Positions 62,698 through 64,000 of a DNA stretch of 64,000 nucleotides are shown in pieces. The notes beneath the pieces were generated by a model that did no database searches, had not been told where the DNA came from, and saw nothing but the letters and a program-made list of their open reading frames with translations. Both the position numbers and the translations under genes were made by a program. Position 1 is the first letter of the stretch. The number at the start of each line of letters is the position of its first letter. The DNA is from Rhynchospora pubera. Lineage: Eukaryota > Streptophyta > Magnoliopsida > Poales > Cyperaceae. The stretch is from NCBI GenBank assembly GCA_028095005.1, contig CM051461.1, forward strand, positions 46,240,812 through 46,304,811, read 5' to 3'.

Positions 62698-62907
62698 AGC
62701 GGGAATAGAGAATAAGAATAAGAAATTTCGGTTTGCGTGCTTATTCTTATTCTTGTGCAACCCAAACAACACAAGAATAAGGAATAAGGGCCCTTATTTC
62801 TATACTAACAAAATCATGGTATAAGAATAAGGAATAAGGATAAGCACGCAAATCAAAATTTCTTATTCATATTCCCTATTCCCGGCTTATTCCGTTGCAT
62901 CCAAACA
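62698..62907. mobile_element. MITE, TGTTTGGATGAGC family, copy 2
   Basis: About 210 bp, closely matching 58523-58733 over its whole length, including AATTTCGGTTTGCGTGCTTA and the AAGGGCCCTT centre. The right arm carries an extra TATTCCGTTGC near the end. Confidence 0.85.
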
Positions 62908-62991
62908 CAAAACAGGACCATTATAGTTTGCTTACATAGTTATATGTCAGCTTGACCTATTTTAACTTTTTAAGTTCCATCGCACCTTATG

Positions 62992-63183
62992 TGTTTGGTT
63001 GGAGTGGGAATAAGGAATAAGCCTCTTATTCTTTATTCCTGTGAAAATCAAACAACAAAGGAATAAGAAATTTGGATTTATTCCGACCCTTATCCATATT
63101 CTAACAAAATAAAAAAATTTGAATAAGAAATAAGAAATAAACTTTTCTCTATTCCTATTCCCTATTCCCACTCCAACCAAACA
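62992..63183. mobile_element. MITE, related TGTTTGGTTGGAG subfamily
   Basis: 192 bp with arms TGTTTGGTTGGAGTGGGAAT / ATTCCCACTCCAACCAAACA. The internal GGAATAAG words link it to the previous family, but the ends differ. Confidence 0.8.
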
Positions 63184-63567
63184 CACGTCTGGAGGTTCAA
63201 CTTACAAAACAGAATTCATTGTGAGGCAGCCAACTAAGTTTCTCCAAAAACCCTTTGTTTTCTTTCTTTATTTTAGAAAAGTCAGACGTAAAGAAAAAGA
63301 AAATACAATTTAGTATATAGAGCCAGGGTGTATGTATAGAAAGATGCCGTAGAATTTAAAACTAAATAAATAAGTAAAGAACAAGAAAATCCAGAGCTAA
63401 TGGCGTGATAATAGACAATTTCCTTTCCTGTGAACCTACAAAAATGATAATATCATAACATATTATACAATGAATCAGTAGTAGATACATAAATACAAAA
63501 CAACTCAAGAAAATCACACAAAAAAAAAAACCTAAACACATAATTGCATTAATAAACAAAGCCTCTG

Positions 63568-64000
63568 TTAGGCTTGTCCCGCCGGTGTGAGATGTCCCAA
63601 TTTATCAATAATTCGATCCACACCACTCTTATTCGACCAAATGCTGCCGATTTCAGACATCATTCCTTCACAACTCTCCTCTGATTTCACCTCAACACAA
63701 GTAATCGGGTTATCGGTCAAGAACTGCTCCCAAAAAGTATCATTTGTATTTGCGCAGCCAGCGACTCTGTCCTTCTGTAAGTCCACCTGTCTAGTACCGA
63801 CTTCAGGCTCTGTATTCATGTCAATTTCTCCTGCTTTATTACAACCCAAATCCCCCTCCTCTGGTAACTCTGTAAGAGGAACTGTCGGACTGGGGGCATA
63901 ACTGGATGCCTCCACTTCAGGAGCGGGACCCAGTAGAAACTTGTCAGCCTCAGCTGGCTGCACCTGAATTTCAGTTAAGACAACTGAAGGGGCACATGGC
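63568..64000 (-). CDS. Class A heat-shock transcription factor, C-terminal part (runs off window)
   Basis: The frame is open from the window edge (in-frame codons continue from 64000 through 63961) to the stop at 63568. It contains NDTFWEQFLTDNP, an AHA activation motif (aromatic, hydrophobic, acidic) diagnostic of class A plant Hsfs. It ends near VDRIIDKLGHLTPAGQA, which fits the leucine-rich nuclear export signal that closes these proteins. The DNA-binding domain and the HR-A/B coiled coil lie outside the window. Class A Hsfs activate heat-shock genes in the nucleus. Subclass (A4, A5 or A8 are candidates) cannot be fixed from this piece. Confidence 0.85.
   Translation of the reverse strand, partial: PCAPSVVLTEIQVQPAEADKFLLGPAPEVEASSYAPSPTVPLTELPEEGDLGCNKAGEIDMNTEPEVGTRQVDLQKDRVAGCANTNDTFWEQFLTDNPITCVEVKSEESCEGMMSEIGSIWSNKSGVDRIIDKLGHLTPAGQA

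Overview
The window is nuclear DNA of a flowering plant, very probably a eudicot. It is AT-rich, with intron-split genes using GT-AG junctions, plant-only families (OVATE, FAR1/FRS, class A heat-shock factor, plastid J-protein with a ferredoxin domain), and more transposon than gene. No bacterial-style genes, rRNA, tRNA or CRISPR arrays were seen.

Layout. 1-8.3 kb is repeat territory: a purine-rich retroelement tail, a polypurine tract and a probable long 3' LTR whose transcribed part carries five two-storey hairpins, then eight copies of a 130 bp tandem repeat. 10.4-11.4 kb holds a two-exon gene for a secreted 12-cysteine peptide. 12.8-13.3 kb holds a DUF1685-like gene (+), convergent with a nine-exon plastid DnaJ/ferredoxin gene (-, 14.4-18.1 kb). 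20.4-24.3 and 26.5-29.2 kb are two Helitrons of one family; the first captured HMG-box gene pieces, the second a phosphofructokinase exon. Between them lies a terminal-inverted-repeat element with a 104 bp tandem array. A 5'-truncated LINE lies at 30.8-31.15 kb. 32.4-44.3 kb is a FAR1-RELATED SEQUENCE gene (-) whose coding exon is split by an 8.9 kb non-autonomous LTR retrotransposon. Its two 3,859 bp LTRs look identical and it is flanked by the target duplication AATAT. 46-52.2 kb is a transposon block with a foldback MITE and two solo LTRs, each with its own 5 bp target duplication. 53.9-54.5 kb is an OVATE family repressor gene (-). 55-58 kb holds a diverged tandem duplication and a TIR element with a nested Mutator-type MITE. 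58.5-63.2 kb carries four short MITEs around a small secreted-peptide gene ending in PSPGVGH. The right edge cuts a class A heat-shock factor gene (-).

The genes do not form a pathway; they are independent plant genes scattered among transposons. The strongest observations are the hairpin array at 4152-4524, the very recent disruption of an otherwise open FRS gene, and a Helitron that carries a spliceable chimeric HMG-box reading frame. All family names come from reading the translations; no database search was run.
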